Positions 10,314 to 21,582 of a stretch of DNA of 64,000 nt are shown here, piece by piece. Origin of the DNA: Kaistia algarum. GTDB taxonomy: Bacteria > Pseudomonadota > Alphaproteobacteria > Rhizobiales > Kaistiaceae. Every line of letters begins with the position of its first letter. Position 1 is the stretch's first letter. Below the pieces are notes generated by a model that was given only the letters and a program-made list of their open reading frames with translations, was not told the origin of the DNA and did not search any database. The DNA is taken from the NCBI RefSeq assembly GCF_026343945.1, contig NZ_JAPKNJ010000001.1:558001-622000 (forward strand), given 5' to 3'. The position numbers and the translations under genes are program-made.

Positions 10314-10924
10314 TTCCCGACCTCCAGAGCCAGGCGGGCGCGCCGATACGCCGTGAACAGGGCGAGTGCCGACAACAGGAGCATGACACCATCGAGCCAG
10401 GCGCCGCCTGGAAGGCCAAGGGCGAGGCAGAAGGCAAGGAGTCCGATGGCGGCAGCGCGGTCCGACTTGCCCATCGGGCCGTCATAGCGCCGACCGCCGC
10501 CGACGGTCACGCCCAGAATACCGACGAACTCGGTCAGGATCGCCATCAGAACGAAGACGACGATCGGCCAGCCATGGGCGCCGAAGGGAGCCAGCGCCGG
10601 CACGAGAGCGAGATATAGCGCTGCGTCGGAGACCACGTCGCCGACCTCGTTGAATATGGCCCCCAGCCGACTTTTCTGCCCGTACTCTCGGGCGAGCATG
10701 CCGTCGACGGCGTTCAGCGCCATACGGATGAAGAGCACGGCGGGATAGAGCAGCAGGCTCAGCCGGACGCCAGCCACGACGGCGACTGCGGCGCCGGCCA
10801 CCAGGCTCAGCAGGGCAGCGGCGAGGGTCACCTGGTTGGCCGTGACGCCGTTCGCAGCCAATTGGCGAACGAACGGCCGTAGCAGCGCCTGAAAGCGTGG
10901 CTTCAAATCGTAGACGGTGACCAT
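10310..10924 (-). CDS. CDP-alcohol phosphatidyltransferase family protein
   Basis: A 204-residue membrane protein with about six hydrophobic helices. The family motif region reads NAVDGMLAR, then eight residues, then GAIFNEVGDVVSD. DG-x2-AR and the last Asp are present, but two positions usually Asp are Asn. Family members join CDP-diacylglycerol to an alcohol to make phospholipids. It is the first gene of a coupled cassette with cdsA and an acyltransferase, recalling the E. coli ynbABC arrangement. Start taken at ATG 10924; a TTG at 10963 would add 13 residues. Confidence 0.78.
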   Translation of the reverse strand: MVTVYDLKPRFQALLRPFVRQLAANGVTANQVTLAAALLSLVAGAAVAVVAGVRLSLLLYPAVLFIRMALNAVDGMLAREYGQKSRLGAIFNEVGDVVSDAALYLALVPALAPFGAHGWPIVVFVLMAILTEFVGILGVTVGGGRRYDGPMGKSDRAAAIGLLAFCLALGLPGGAWLDGVMLLLSALALFTAYRRARLALEVGK

Positions 10925-11038
10925 TGGCCCGAACCGGAGCGCAGCCGCCGAGGGATACGGCAACTGGGCCGGTGTTGAACACCGCGCCCGCTGTCGGGGC
11001 TATGAGGCCGGTCACACCGCCGTCGAGCGTCCCCGATC

Positions 11039-11629
11039 TCAGCCGATCGTCAGCGGCAGCTCGATCGGTGCTGACTTGCCCGTCGCTTCGTCCGTCACGG
11101 TCAGGATAAGCTTGTACATCCCCGGCTTCAGATCGGGCACGCGGAAGCCAACCGTCAGATGGAAGTCTCGGCTCGGACTCGAGCTCACCTTCTCCAATTC
11201 AGCCGGCGCCGGCGACTTGGCGTAGATCACGCCCTTGTCGTTGCGGATCTCGATCTCCGACTTGAAAGCGATCCGCCGGTTCTCGCCGACAGGCGTCGAA
11301 CCAAACCCGACGGGCTCCGCATAGATCTTGAGTTCCGAGCCGGGCGCGAAGGTCGAGCCCTTATGGGCCACATATTCGCCATAGCCCTTCACATCGTCGG
11401 CGAAGAGAGCCTTGCGGAAGGTAAGCGGCACGCCCTTCCAGAAGGCCTCGGCCGACGCGTCGAACGCTTCGACCGCCTCCTTGACCTTGCCGGCCGCGAG
11501 AAGGTTCTCGGCATCGCCCGCCTTGGTAGCCGCCTCACCCGCCATTGCGCCCGTCGACGCAGCGATCCAGACAAGCGCCGCAGCGCCCGCCATCGCGATC
11601 CCGGAGACCCGAGATCCCAGACCCTTCAT
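11039..11629 (-). CDS. Exported protein of unknown function
   Basis: A 196-residue protein with a clear signal peptide (MKGLGSRVSGIAMAGAAALV, cleavage near AMAG/EA at about residue 31). The mature part begins with an Ala/Glu/Lys-rich helical segment and continues as beta-rich sequence with VPDLKPGMYKLILTVTD near the C-terminus, suggesting an immunoglobulin-like or beta-sandwich periplasmic domain. I do not recognise a named family. It lies 130 bp downstream of the sigma-54 response-regulator gene on the same strand and could be co-transcribed or regulated by it; nothing in the sequence proves this. Start fixed by the signal peptide at ATG 11629. Confidence 0.7.
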   Translation of the reverse strand: MKGLGSRVSGIAMAGAAALVWIAASTGAMAGEAATKAGDAENLLAAGKVKEAVEAFDASAEAFWKGVPLTFRKALFADDVKGYGEYVAHKGSTFAPGSELKIYAEPVGFGSTPVGENRRIAFKSEIEIRNDKGVIYAKSPAPAELEKVSSSPSRDFHLTVGFRVPDLKPGMYKLILTVTDEATGKSAPIELPLTIG

Positions 11630-11759
11630 GCTTCTAACCCCTTGTTTGGCGCCGACTTGCGGCAGCCCTTCACAGCCCATCCAAGCGGAACATGCCGAGA
11701 TGCCGCGGCGCACGCAAGCATTTCGGTGGCTGAGGATGAATCGCAGGCTGACGCTTAGT

Positions 11760-13181
<1,422 letters not shown>

Positions 13182-13337
13182 CCCAGGAAGACCCCTCTCC
13201 CGGCGCGACCCTTTCGCGCTTGGAACGACTCTCTCCCGACAGGGTAAATAAAGGGTTCCAATCGACGCTCGCCCGCATCGAGGCAGAGGAGGACGAGCCC
13301 GCTTGACCGGCCGCCCCGGAACCAATACGCCCCGCGC

Positions 13338-14210
13338 ATGAGCAACTCGACCGCGCCAATCCGCATCCAGGGCCTTTCGGAAATCGCCGATGGCTATTCC
13401 GCCGTGCTGTGCGACGTCTGGGGCGTCGTTCACAATGGTGTCCGATCGTTCCCCGCTGGCCGGGAAGCGCTTGCCCGCTTCAGGGACGGTGGCGGAACCG
13501 TTGTGCTGCTGACGAACGCGCCGCGCCTCAGCCAGCCGATTATCGACCAGTTGCGCAGCCTGGGCGTGGAAGACACGAGCTACGATGCGGTCGTCACCTC
13601 CGGCGACGTGACGCGGGACCTGCTGGCGAAGCGGGGCAAGGCCAAGGCGCTGCATATCGGCACCGACAACCATCTGCCGCTCTATGCTGGCCTCGATATC
13701 ACGCTCACGGACGGCCTCGAGGCCGATGTCATCTGCTGCACGGGCCTCCGCGACGACGAGCACGAAAGCCCGGACGACTATGACGAAGAACTGAAATCCT
13801 ACGCCGCCCGCGGGCTGCCGATGATCTGCGCCAATCCGGACCTCGTCGTCGAGCGCGGCAACCGCTTCATCTGGTGCGCCGGTTCGCTCGCCGAGCGCTA
13901 CCGGTCTTTCGGCGGCACCACTCTCGTCGCCGGCAAGCCGCACAAGCCGATCTATGACGCGGCGCTGGCAAGGGCCGAGGTCCTGCGCGGCATGCCCATC
14001 GACCGTTCCCGTGTGCTAGCGATCGGCGACGGCGCGCCCACCGACCTGACCGGCGCCTGCGGCCAGGGACTCGACGTCCTCTTCGTCACCGGCGGCATCC
14101 ACGCCGCGAACTTCGGACCGACGGAATCGCCCGAGGCCGGGGCTGTCGGGCGCTTTCTGGAGATGGAGCAGATCGGCGCGCGCGCCTTCCTCCCGCATCT
14201 CCAATGGTAA
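13338..14210 (+). CDS. HAD superfamily class IIA hydrolase
   Basis: A 290-residue NagD-like phosphatase. The first motif reads LCDVWGVVHNG, with nucleophile D26 and Trp where most HADs have the second Asp; this is characteristic of the alphaproteobacterial HAD-IIA subfamily. Later motifs are LLTNAPR, GKPHKPIYDAAL and the metal-binding GDGAPTDL. The fold and motifs fit a cytoplasmic phosphatase of small phosphorylated metabolites; the substrate is unknown. ribF follows 148 bp downstream on the same strand, an arrangement common in Hyphomicrobiales. Confidence 0.88.
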   Translation: MSNSTAPIRIQGLSEIADGYSAVLCDVWGVVHNGVRSFPAGREALARFRDGGGTVVLLTNAPRLSQPIIDQLRSLGVEDTSYDAVVTSGDVTRDLLAKRGKAKALHIGTDNHLPLYAGLDITLTDGLEADVICCTGLRDDEHESPDDYDEELKSYAARGLPMICANPDLVVERGNRFIWCAGSLAERYRSFGGTTLVAGKPHKPIYDAALARAEVLRGMPIDRSRVLAIGDGAPTDLTGACGQGLDVLFVTGGIHAANFGPTESPEAGAVGRFLEMEQIGARAFLPHLQW

Positions 14211-14358
14211 GGGGTGCGCGACCCTTGCCTGCCGGACGCGGCGGCATCGCAAGCTTGACCCGGACGCGCCGAGCGGTCAGGTTGCGGGCCTCGTCCGGGA
14301 AGGAGCGCAATGCCCGCCGGACGGCCGGCCCCGATCCCACCCATCTCGAAATCACCCC

Positions 14359-15363
14359 ATGTCTCCAGCGACGCTGATCCCGCTTGACGCCGTGCCCGCC
14401 TCGTTCCGGGGTGCCGTGCTGGCCATCGGCAATTTCGACGGCATGCATCGCGGCCATCATGCGCTGTTCGAGGCGGCGCGGCAGCACGCCGATCGGCTTG
14501 GCGTGCCGGCCTTGATGCTGACTTTCGAGCCGCATCCGCGCACAGTGCTGCGCCCGCAGGAGCCTTTCTTCCGCCTGACGCCGCTGACTGCCAAGGCCCG
14601 GCTTGCCGGAGCCTTCGGGCTTGCGGGCGTCGTGGTCGCCAATTTCGACGCGGCCTTCTCCCAGATGAGCGCGGAAGCCTTCGTCGCGGATATCCTGGTG
14701 CAACGGCTCGGCATTTCCGCCGTCGTCGTCGGGCATGATTTCCTGTTCGGCCATGATCGCCTCGGTTCCCCCGCCTATCTGGAGCAGGAGGGGCCGCGCC
14801 ACGGTTTCGCCGTCCATGTGGTCGGCGCGGTGACCGACGCCTTCGGCGCTCCCTTCTCGGCGACCGCGATCCGGGGCTCGTTGGAGATCGGCGACATCGC
14901 GGGAGCGAACCGGGACCTCGGCTATCGCTGGTTCGTCACCGGAACCGTCCAGCATGGCGACAAGCGCGGGCGCGAACTCGGCTATCCGACGGCCAATGTC
15001 CGCCTGCCAGCCGATTGCGGTCTCGCGCTCGGCATCTATGCCGTAACCCTCACCCGCGCCGACGGCACCGTGCTGGCCGCGGTTGCGAGCTACGGCAAGC
15101 GGCCGACCTTCGACAATGGCGCGGTGCTGCTCGAAGTCCATGTCTTCGATTTCGCCGGCGACCTTTATGGCGAGGAAGTCGCCGTCACTTTCTTCGCCTA
15201 TCTGCGCGGCGAGGAGCGCTTTGCCTCCATCGAAGCCCTCATCGAACAGATGGACCGCGATTCGCTCGCCGCCCGCGCGATCCTGGCCTCGGCGGGCGAG
15301 GGAAGCGGGCTCGATCGCCGCATTGCCGCGACAATGGTTGCCCGGACTTTACCGATATCTTAG
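14359..15363 (+). CDS. ribF: Bifunctional riboflavin kinase / FAD synthetase
   Basis: A 334-residue enzyme, normal for RibF. The N-terminal nucleotidyltransferase domain carries GNFDGMHRGH (residues 24-33) and later SATAIRG; the C-terminal riboflavin-kinase domain carries GDKRGRELGYPTANV and GKRPTFD. It phosphorylates riboflavin to FMN and adenylates FMN to FAD. Both active sites look intact. It follows the HAD hydrolase gene; no FMN riboswitch is seen upstream. Confidence 0.95.
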   Translation: MSPATLIPLDAVPASFRGAVLAIGNFDGMHRGHHALFEAARQHADRLGVPALMLTFEPHPRTVLRPQEPFFRLTPLTAKARLAGAFGLAGVVVANFDAAFSQMSAEAFVADILVQRLGISAVVVGHDFLFGHDRLGSPAYLEQEGPRHGFAVHVVGAVTDAFGAPFSATAIRGSLEIGDIAGANRDLGYRWFVTGTVQHGDKRGRELGYPTANVRLPADCGLALGIYAVTLTRADGTVLAAVASYGKRPTFDNGAVLLEVHVFDFAGDLYGEEVAVTFFAYLRGEERFASIEALIEQMDRDSLAARAILASAGEGSGLDRRIAATMVARTLPIS

Positions 15364-15464
15364 AAGGTTTGTCGCGCGCGCCGGATTTTCGCCCGGTTCT
15401 TGTCGTTGGATGGGGTGAAGTGATCGCGTTCCGATTCGAGCGCCTGAGGAGTTTGCTTTCGACC

Positions 15465-16082
15465 ATGGCTGTCTCGCCCGTTCTGCGAAGGTTCGTTCCG
15501 CCCGCCAGCGTTGTTGTACTCGTCGGCCTTGCCGGCTGTTCGGGTACGACCTATGGCACCGGTGTTTCGGCTGAAGAGCAGACGATGAAGGACGTCATGT
15601 CGCTGGCAAGCCTCGGCAGCAACGATCCGCCGCCGATCGACTACAAGCCGCGTGGCGGCATCGTGGCGCCGCCGACCGCCAACCTTCCGCCTCCAGGCAC
15701 CGCTTCCGCGGCGACGGCCTCCGCCGCCGAGGATCCGAACTGGCCGAAGGATCCGGATGCGGCCAAGCGCAAGAAGGCCGAGGAAGAGGCCCAGGCTTCC
15801 GCCAACAGCCCGGTCCCGAACTTTATCCTGCCGAAGGGCAAGACGAGCTACGACGTCGCGACCACGGAATCGACCGACCAGACGCGTGCTGAGGGCAAGG
15901 CGGCTTGGGATGCGCTGCACAAAGGCAAGGCCGGCTCCTATGACGCGCAGGGCAATCCGACCCGCAAATATCTGACCGAGCCGCCCGTCGCCTATCGCGA
16001 GCCCGATCCGAACCAGCCCATGAAAGAGCCGCCGAAATCGGCGGCGAAGAAGTGGGATCTGAGCAAGCTCTGGCCGTTCTGA
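15465..16082 (+). CDS. Predicted lipoprotein of unknown function
   Basis: A 205-residue protein with a lipoprotein signal: a short basic N-terminus, a hydrophobic stretch and lipobox LAGC with Cys25, so the mature protein should be lipid-anchored. The rest is Pro/Ala/Lys-rich, low in hydrophobic residues and probably extended or disordered; it ends in KKWDLSKLWPF. An in-frame GTG at 15420 could add 15 residues, but ATG 15465 gives the better signal peptide. No domain is recognisable. Small outer-membrane or periplasmic lipoproteins of this composition are common in the order. Confidence 0.72.
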   Translation: MAVSPVLRRFVPPASVVVLVGLAGCSGTTYGTGVSAEEQTMKDVMSLASLGSNDPPPIDYKPRGGIVAPPTANLPPPGTASAATASAAEDPNWPKDPDAAKRKKAEEEAQASANSPVPNFILPKGKTSYDVATTESTDQTRAEGKAAWDALHKGKAGSYDAQGNPTRKYLTEPPVAYREPDPNQPMKEPPKSAAKKWDLSKLWPF

Positions 16083-16335
16083 TTTCGACTGTTCATCAAA
16101 GCCCACGGGGTTCTTTGACGCAGGCTTGATTAGTCCCGGGGTGCGCTCGTCGCGGCCTGTCCACCCGGCCTGCCGGAGCGGCGATCTACGCCTTCCCCTG
16201 CCCCTCCATTGTTCTTCGCCGCCTTCCCGCGAACGAACTGTCATGTTCCGGTAATGTGACGGCAATCCCGCCGACAGGCTGACCTTCCCATAGTCGGCGA
16301 AACGGCCGGATATCGGATGCTGGCGGGAGACCCCA

Positions 16336-18087
16336 ATGCTGAAACTCAAGCAAGCGATCGCAACCGTCCTGCGGATCGCCCTGCCCTATTTCCGATCGAA
16401 GGAAGCCAAGTTCGCGATCGGTATGCTCGCCGTTATCATAGGGCTGCGTCTGTTCGCCGTCTGGCTAGATGTTCAGTACAATACTTGGCAGAGCGACTTT
16501 TATACCGCCCTGCAGAAGAAGGACTGGGTCACCTTCAAATACCAGCTATTTGTCGTTTTTAGTTGGATCGCCGGACTGTCCATTTTGGCAGCGGTGTATC
16601 GTCTCTACCTCAATCAGTGGCTGCAGATCCGCTGGCGGAACTGGCTTACCCAAAAATATCTGGGCCAGTGGCTGTCGAATGGCGTCCACTACCGGATGCG
16701 GCTTGAGGGAAATCCGGCGGACAACCCGGACCAGCGCATCGCCGAGGACACGGATCGTTTCGTCTCGGGAACGTTGTCAACGACGGTCGCCCTGCTCGGC
16801 CAGATCGTCACGCTGGTTACGTTCACGGCCATCCTGTGGACTCTGTCGTCAGAAACGCCGCTCATCATCTTCGACAAGACCTATTCGATCCCGGGATATC
16901 TCGTCTGGGTCGCGCTCGTCTATTCGATCATCGGCACCTATTTCACACACAAGATCGGCAAGCCGCTGGTGCGGCTGAACTACGACCAGCAGCGATACGA
17001 AGCCGATTTCCGCTTCGGCCTCGTGCGCAATCGCGAGAATGGCGAAGAGATCGCCCTGCTGCGGGGCGAGCCGGCCGAGCGGAAGCTGCTGCAGGGTCGG
17101 TTTGGCTTCGTGATCGGGAATTTCTACGAGATCATGAGCCGGACCAAGAAGCTCACCTTCTTCACAGCGAGCTTCGGGCAAATCTCTGTCGTGGTACCCT
17201 TCATTCTCATCGGGCCGGCGTATTTCTTCGGTGGCACGGAGCTTGGCCGCATTGTGCAGGTAGCTAGCGCCTTCGGAACCGTTCAGGGCGCCTTTTCCTT
17301 CTTCGTCGACTACTATTCCAACCTCGCCGACTGGAAATCCGTGGTCGATCGTCTCGACGATTTCGAGACCGCAATCGGCGCAGCGGAGCACGGCCTAGTC
17401 GAAGGCCCCACCCTCGTCCCCGACGGCGTCCCGGCCGGCCTTGCCATTGACAAGCTCGTCGTCCGTCTCCCCGATGGCCGCGAGATCGTCGAGGTCGACG
17501 ATCTCGTCCTGAAGCCGCGGCAGAGCGTGCTTGTCACCGGGCCGTCCGGTTCGGGCAAGACCAGCCTGTTCCGCTCGCTCGGTGGCATCTGGCCGTTCGG
17601 CAGCGGCGAGGTGCATATCCCCAAGGGCGCCGAACTGCTGATCCTGCCGCAGAACGCCTATATGCCGCTCGGCTCCCTGCGCGCCGCGCTCGCCTATCCG
17701 CGCGAACCGGACGCGATCTCGCGCGAGGAGGCTCTGGATGCGCTGGGCGCGGTCGGGCTCGCGCGGCTGGAAGGCGAACTGGACGAGACCGCCAATTGGG
17801 GCAACCGCCTTTCCGGCGGCGAGCAGCAGCGCATCGCCGTGGCGCGGGCGCTTCTTGCCCGGCCGGATTGGCTGCTGCTGGACGAAGCAACCAGCGCGCT
17901 CGACGAAGCCGCGGAGGAGAAGGTCTATCGCCTGATCGCCGAACGGCTGCCGGAAACGACGGTCGTCTCGATCGGCCATCGGTCCAGCCTCGCCAAGCTG
18001 CATGAGCGCTTCCTTACGCTGGCCGCCAGCGAGGGCGGTGCCCATCGCCTTGTCGAGATCGAAGCGCCGGCTCCCATGCCGGCCTGA
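16336..18087 (+). CDS. ABC transporter, fused permease/ATPase of the SbmA/BacA-YddA type
   Basis: A 583-residue fused exporter half-unit. The N-terminal membrane domain (about 1-330) has several helices and the segment YNTWQSDFYTALQKKDW, characteristic of the ABC_membrane_2 (ABCD/SbmA-like) family. The ATPase domain has Walker A GPSGSGKTS near residue 402, signature LSGGEQQR near 491 and Walker B WLLLDEATS near 513. It should work as a homodimer in the inner membrane. Relatives carry peptides, cobalamin or very-long-chain acyl compounds; the cargo here is undetermined. Confidence 0.88.
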   Translation: MLKLKQAIATVLRIALPYFRSKEAKFAIGMLAVIIGLRLFAVWLDVQYNTWQSDFYTALQKKDWVTFKYQLFVVFSWIAGLSILAAVYRLYLNQWLQIRWRNWLTQKYLGQWLSNGVHYRMRLEGNPADNPDQRIAEDTDRFVSGTLSTTVALLGQIVTLVTFTAILWTLSSETPLIIFDKTYSIPGYLVWVALVYSIIGTYFTHKIGKPLVRLNYDQQRYEADFRFGLVRNRENGEEIALLRGEPAERKLLQGRFGFVIGNFYEIMSRTKKLTFFTASFGQISVVVPFILIGPAYFFGGTELGRIVQVASAFGTVQGAFSFFVDYYSNLADWKSVVDRLDDFETAIGAAEHGLVEGPTLVPDGVPAGLAIDKLVVRLPDGREIVEVDDLVLKPRQSVLVTGPSGSGKTSLFRSLGGIWPFGSGEVHIPKGAELLILPQNAYMPLGSLRAALAYPREPDAISREEALDALGAVGLARLEGELDETANWGNRLSGGEQQRIAVARALLARPDWLLLDEATSALDEAAEEKVYRLIAERLPETTVVSIGHRSSLAKLHERFLTLAASEGGAHRLVEIEAPAPMPA

Positions 18088-18248
18088 GATGAAGAGAGCG
18101 ATCGCTCGAAACACGCCCCGATCACGGCGAGAGCCGATTTAGTTGAACGCCGTAAAAGTGAACACTGTGTCGAGCATTGGACAGGTTCCGGAGACAATCG
18201 GAATGTTGTAGGTCCGGGTCATCAAATCCCCGATCTGGAGTCCCCCCA

Positions 18249-18716
18249 ATGTCCGACGTCTCGTCCCAGAAGCTTATCGTCCCGGCCCTTGGCGGCCTCT
18301 ATGCCAACGCCACGCCGCTTTTCGAAACGATCCTGCGCCTCGCCGCCGGCCTCTGGATGGTGCCGCATGGCGCGCAGAAGCTGTTCGGTCTGTTCGGCGG
18401 CGGCGGCATCGAGGGCACGGCCGGCTTCTTCGCCCAGATCGGCTTGCAGCCTTCGGTTCCGCTCGCCATCCTCGCCGGCCTTGGCGAGTTCGCCGGCGGC
18501 CTCTTTCTGGCGTTCGGTCTGTTCACCCGCCCGGCCGCCGTCGTGACCAGCATCGTCCTGCTCGTCGCCGTGATGTCGGTCCATGTCGGCAATGGCTTCT
18601 TTGCCCAAGGCGGCGGCTTCGAATATCCGGCGCTGTGGCTGTTCATCACGCTCTATTTCGTCTTCCGCGGCGGCAACAAATATTCGCTCGACGCCGCGCT
18701 CGGCCGCGCCATCTGA
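18249..18716 (+). CDS. DoxX family membrane protein
   Basis: A 155-residue protein with four hydrophobic helices. The DoxX pattern is visible as LRLAAGLWMVPHGAQKLFG, GLGEFAGGLFLAFGLFTR and a C-terminal YFVFRGGNKYSLD. DoxX proteins are small inner-membrane proteins linked in some bacteria to redox or thiosulfate metabolism; the role of this subgroup is not established. The gene stands alone and is followed by an intrinsic terminator at 18747-18772. Confidence 0.85.
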   Translation: MSDVSSQKLIVPALGGLYANATPLFETILRLAAGLWMVPHGAQKLFGLFGGGGIEGTAGFFAQIGLQPSVPLAILAGLGEFAGGLFLAFGLFTRPAAVVTSIVLLVAVMSVHVGNGFFAQGGGFEYPALWLFITLYFVFRGGNKYSLDAALGRAI

Positions 18717-18746
18717 TCAAAGCAGCGCTTCCTCCCAAGCGCTTTC

Positions 18747-18772
18747 GGGGTCGCCTTCGGGCGGCCCCTTTT
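18747..18772 (+). terminator. Rho-independent terminator after the DoxX gene
   Basis: GGGGTCGCC, a TTCG tetraloop, then GGCGGCCCC (one T/G wobble) and TTTTCGTTT. The canonical form and its position 30 bp after the stop codon make termination likely. Confidence 0.8.
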
Positions 18773-18859
18773 CGTTTGCGGCGGCGAGAGTTGCCGCAAG
18801 GTTGCCCCTGGTGAGTCGATGCGGTACGAAACGCACCGCTTCACGACGGGATCCAAGCC

Positions 18860-20473
18860 ATGGCCGATATCAAAAAGACGAACGCCCTCAAGGCGCGCCT
18901 GCCGCGCGGGCTCGTCGATCGCCATGCCGGACAGATCAAGGCCAGCGAAAAGATGCTCGCCACGATTCGCGAGGTCTATGAGCGCTATGGCTTCGAGCCG
19001 GTCGAGACGCCGCTGATCGAACTTACCGACGCGCTGGGAAAATTCCTGCCCGATCAGGACCGGCCGAACGAGGGCGTGTTCTCGTTTCAGGACGATGACG
19101 AGCAGTGGCTGTCGCTGCGCTATGATCTGACGGCGCCGCTCGCCCGCTATGTCGCCGAGAATTTCGACGCGCTGCCCAAGCCCTATCGCAGCTACCGCGC
19201 CGGCTGGGTGTTCCGCAACGAAAAGCCCGGCCCCGGCCGCTTCCGCCAGTTCATGCAATTCGACGCCGACACGGTCGGCGCCGCATCCCCGGCGGCTGAC
19301 GCCGAGATGTGCATGATGATGGCGGATACGATCGAGGAGTTAGGGATCCCGCGCGGGCAGTATGTGATCAAGGTCAATAGCCGCAAAGTTCTTGATGGGC
19401 TTATGGAAACCATCGGTCTCGCGGGGGACCACAATGCGATCAAACGACTCACGGTCCTGCGCGCCATCGACAAACTCGACAAGTTCGGAGTTGACGGTGT
19501 CCGCTTGCTACTTGGAGAGGGCCGCAAAGACGAAAGTGGGGACTTTACGAAGGGAGCAGGACTAGATCCTGCTCAGATTGATACTGTCCTAGGATTGATG
19601 TCGGGTGTGGGGCAGACTTGGCAAGAATTAAAAAACTCGAAATTGCCAACCGACGATGAATGGATCGAATTCCATGGCTTATTTCCGGGACATCGCCTCC
19701 CGGAAGAACAAGGCGGAACGCCCTGGTTCTATAATACGTCAGCCCTTCTAGACACTTGGGCCGAACTCATAAAGGAATCCGAGGCAGGACAGCAGGGAGT
19801 CAACGAGCTTCGAGAAATCCTGGCCTTGTTGAGATTTGCTGGATATGGCTCTGCGCGAGTTCGCATTACTGCCGAAGTCGTCCGCGGCCTCGAATATTAC
19901 ACCGGTCCCGTCTTTGAGGCCGAGCTTCTGTTCGAGACCGTCAACGACAAGGGCGAGCCGGCGCGGTTCGGTTCGGTCGGTGGCGGCGGGCGTTATGATG
20001 GGCTGGTCGGGCGGTTCCGCTCCGAGCCGGTGCCGGCGACCGGCTTCTCGATCGGCGTGTCGCGGCTGATGGCGGCGCTTTCCGCGCTCGGCAAGATCGA
20101 TGTCGCGGCCGAGGCTGGCCCGGTTGTCGTCACGATCTTCGATCGGGATCGGATGGGCGATTACCAGCGCATGGTGAAAGCGCTGCGCGATGCGGGCATC
20201 CGCGCCGAACTCTATCTCGGCGGCTCGGGCCCCAAGGCGCAGCTCAAATATGCCGACAAGCGGAACAGTCCCTGCGTCGTCATCCAGGGCGGCGACGAAC
20301 TCGCCAAGCGCGTCGTGCAGATCAAGGATCTCGCCGCCGGCAAGGCACAATCTGCCAGCGTCACCGACAACGCGGCGTGGCGCGAGGAGCGGCCCGGTCA
20401 GTTCGAAGTGCCGGAGGCGGATCTGGTCGCCGCGGTTCGGTCGATCCTCCAGCGGCAGGGGCAGAGCCAATGA
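18860..20473 (+). CDS. hisS: Histidyl-tRNA synthetase
   Basis: A 537-residue class II synthetase. Motif 2 is in the region [20 protein letters not shown], the histidine motif is [16 protein letters not shown], and motif 3 follows GGGGRYDGL with [10 protein letters not shown]. It charges tRNA-His in the cytoplasm. It is longer than the roughly 500 residues I expect for this group. The extra length falls in residues about 230-310, within a stretch (nucleotides about 19335-19870) that is visibly poorer in G+C and different in codon use from both ends. The frame stays open and the catalytic motifs are intact. It overlaps hisZ by ATGA. Confidence 0.94.
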   Translation: MADIKKTNALKARLPRGLVDRHAGQIKASEKMLATIREVYERYGFEPVETPLIELTDALGKFLPDQDRPNEGVFSFQDDDEQWLSLRYDLTAPLARYVAENFDALPKPYRSYRAGWVFRNEKPGPGRFRQFMQFDADTVGAASPAADAEMCMMMADTIEELGIPRGQYVIKVNSRKVLDGLMETIGLAGDHNAIKRLTVLRAIDKLDKFGVDGVRLLLGEGRKDESGDFTKGAGLDPAQIDTVLGLMSGVGQTWQELKNSKLPTDDEWIEFHGLFPGHRLPEEQGGTPWFYNTSALLDTWAELIKESEAGQQGVNELREILALLRFAGYGSARVRITAEVVRGLEYYTGPVFEAELLFETVNDKGEPARFGSVGGGGRYDGLVGRFRSEPVPATGFSIGVSRLMAALSALGKIDVAAEAGPVVVTIFDRDRMGDYQRMVKALRDAGIRAELYLGGSGPKAQLKYADKRNSPCVVIQGGDELAKRVVQIKDLAAGKAQSASVTDNAAWREERPGQFEVPEADLVAAVRSILQRQGQSQ

Positions 20474-21582
20474 GCGTCGACACCATGCCGCTGCGCATCC
20501 TGCTTTCCGAGGCGGGGTATCGCTTCGTCGAGCCGCCGATCCTCTCCGATGCGTCGATCTTCCTGGAGGTCGCGGGCGAGGATCTGCGCCGCCGGCTCTA
20601 TACGACGAACGAGACCGATGGACGCGAGCTCTGCCTGCGCCCTGAATTCACCATCCCCGTCTGCCTGCACCACCTCGCCACCGGCGATGCGCACCGCATG
20701 GCGGATTATGCCTATCTGGGGCCGGTGTTCCGGCATCGGCCTGGTGGGGTCGGCGAATTCTTGCAGGCCGGCGTCGAATCGCTCGGCCGCACCGACCGCA
20801 TCACCGCCGATGCCGACATATTGGCGCTCGCGCTCGACGCCGTGGGGCTCTACGGCCTCGCCGAGCCGGTCGTGCGCATCGGCGATTCGCTGCTTTTCTC
20901 CGCCGTGATCGATGCGCTGGGTATTGCTCCGGTCTGGAAGCGCCGGCTCGCGCGCGCCTTTGGCGATGCCGAGCGGCTCGATGCCACCATCGCCCGGCTT
21001 TCGGGCAGCGGCTCGGCACCGGCCGCCTCGCATGCCGGCTTCCTCGCCGCGCTCGACGGCAGCGACCATGACGCCGCCCATCGCGTCGTCGAGGATCTGC
21101 TCTCGATCGCCGGGATCAAGTCGGTCGGCGGCCGTACGCCTGGCGAGATCGCCGATCGCTTCCTGGAGCAATCCTCGCTCGCCGCCGGCGCGGGGCTGGA
21201 CGAGCGCGCCGTCGCCGTCCTCGCCCGCTTCCGCTCGATAGAAGGCGCGCCGGACCGCGCGCTGGAAGCGCTCAAGGCGCTTTCCGGCGACGAAAAGCTA
21301 GGCATCGACACGGCCATCGAAGGCTTCGAGAAGCGGGCCGAGGGCCTGTCGCGCCGCGGCATCGATCTCTCCGCCCTCGCCTTCTCCGCCGATTTCGGCC
21401 GGCGGCTCGATTACTATTCCGGCTTCGTCTTCGAAATCCACGATCCGGCGCTCGGACCCGGCCAGCAGGTCGTCGGCGGTGGCCGCTATGACCGGCTGCT
21501 GCCGGCGCTGGGCGCCAAGGCGAGCGTGCCGGCTGTCGGATTCGCGCTGTGGCTCGACCGCGTCAAGGGAGACGCCGCATGA
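20470..21582 (+). CDS. hisZ: ATP phosphoribosyltransferase regulatory subunit HisZ
   Basis: A 370-residue HisRS-like protein lacking aminoacylation function. It keeps the class II core ([44 protein letters not shown]) but has no anticodon-binding domain. HisZ pairs with HisG in the first step of histidine synthesis and gives feedback control by histidine. The start overlaps the hisS stop (ATGA) and its end overlaps hisG (ATGA), so all three are translationally coupled. Confidence 0.92.
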   Translation: MSVDTMPLRILLSEAGYRFVEPPILSDASIFLEVAGEDLRRRLYTTNETDGRELCLRPEFTIPVCLHHLATGDAHRMADYAYLGPVFRHRPGGVGEFLQAGVESLGRTDRITADADILALALDAVGLYGLAEPVVRIGDSLLFSAVIDALGIAPVWKRRLARAFGDAERLDATIARLSGSGSAPAASHAGFLAALDGSDHDAAHRVVEDLLSIAGIKSVGGRTPGEIADRFLEQSSLAAGAGLDERAVAVLARFRSIEGAPDRALEALKALSGDEKLGIDTAIEGFEKRAEGLSRRGIDLSALAFSADFGRRLDYYSGFVFEIHDPALGPGQQVVGGGRYDRLLPALGAKASVPAVGFALWLDRVKGDAA

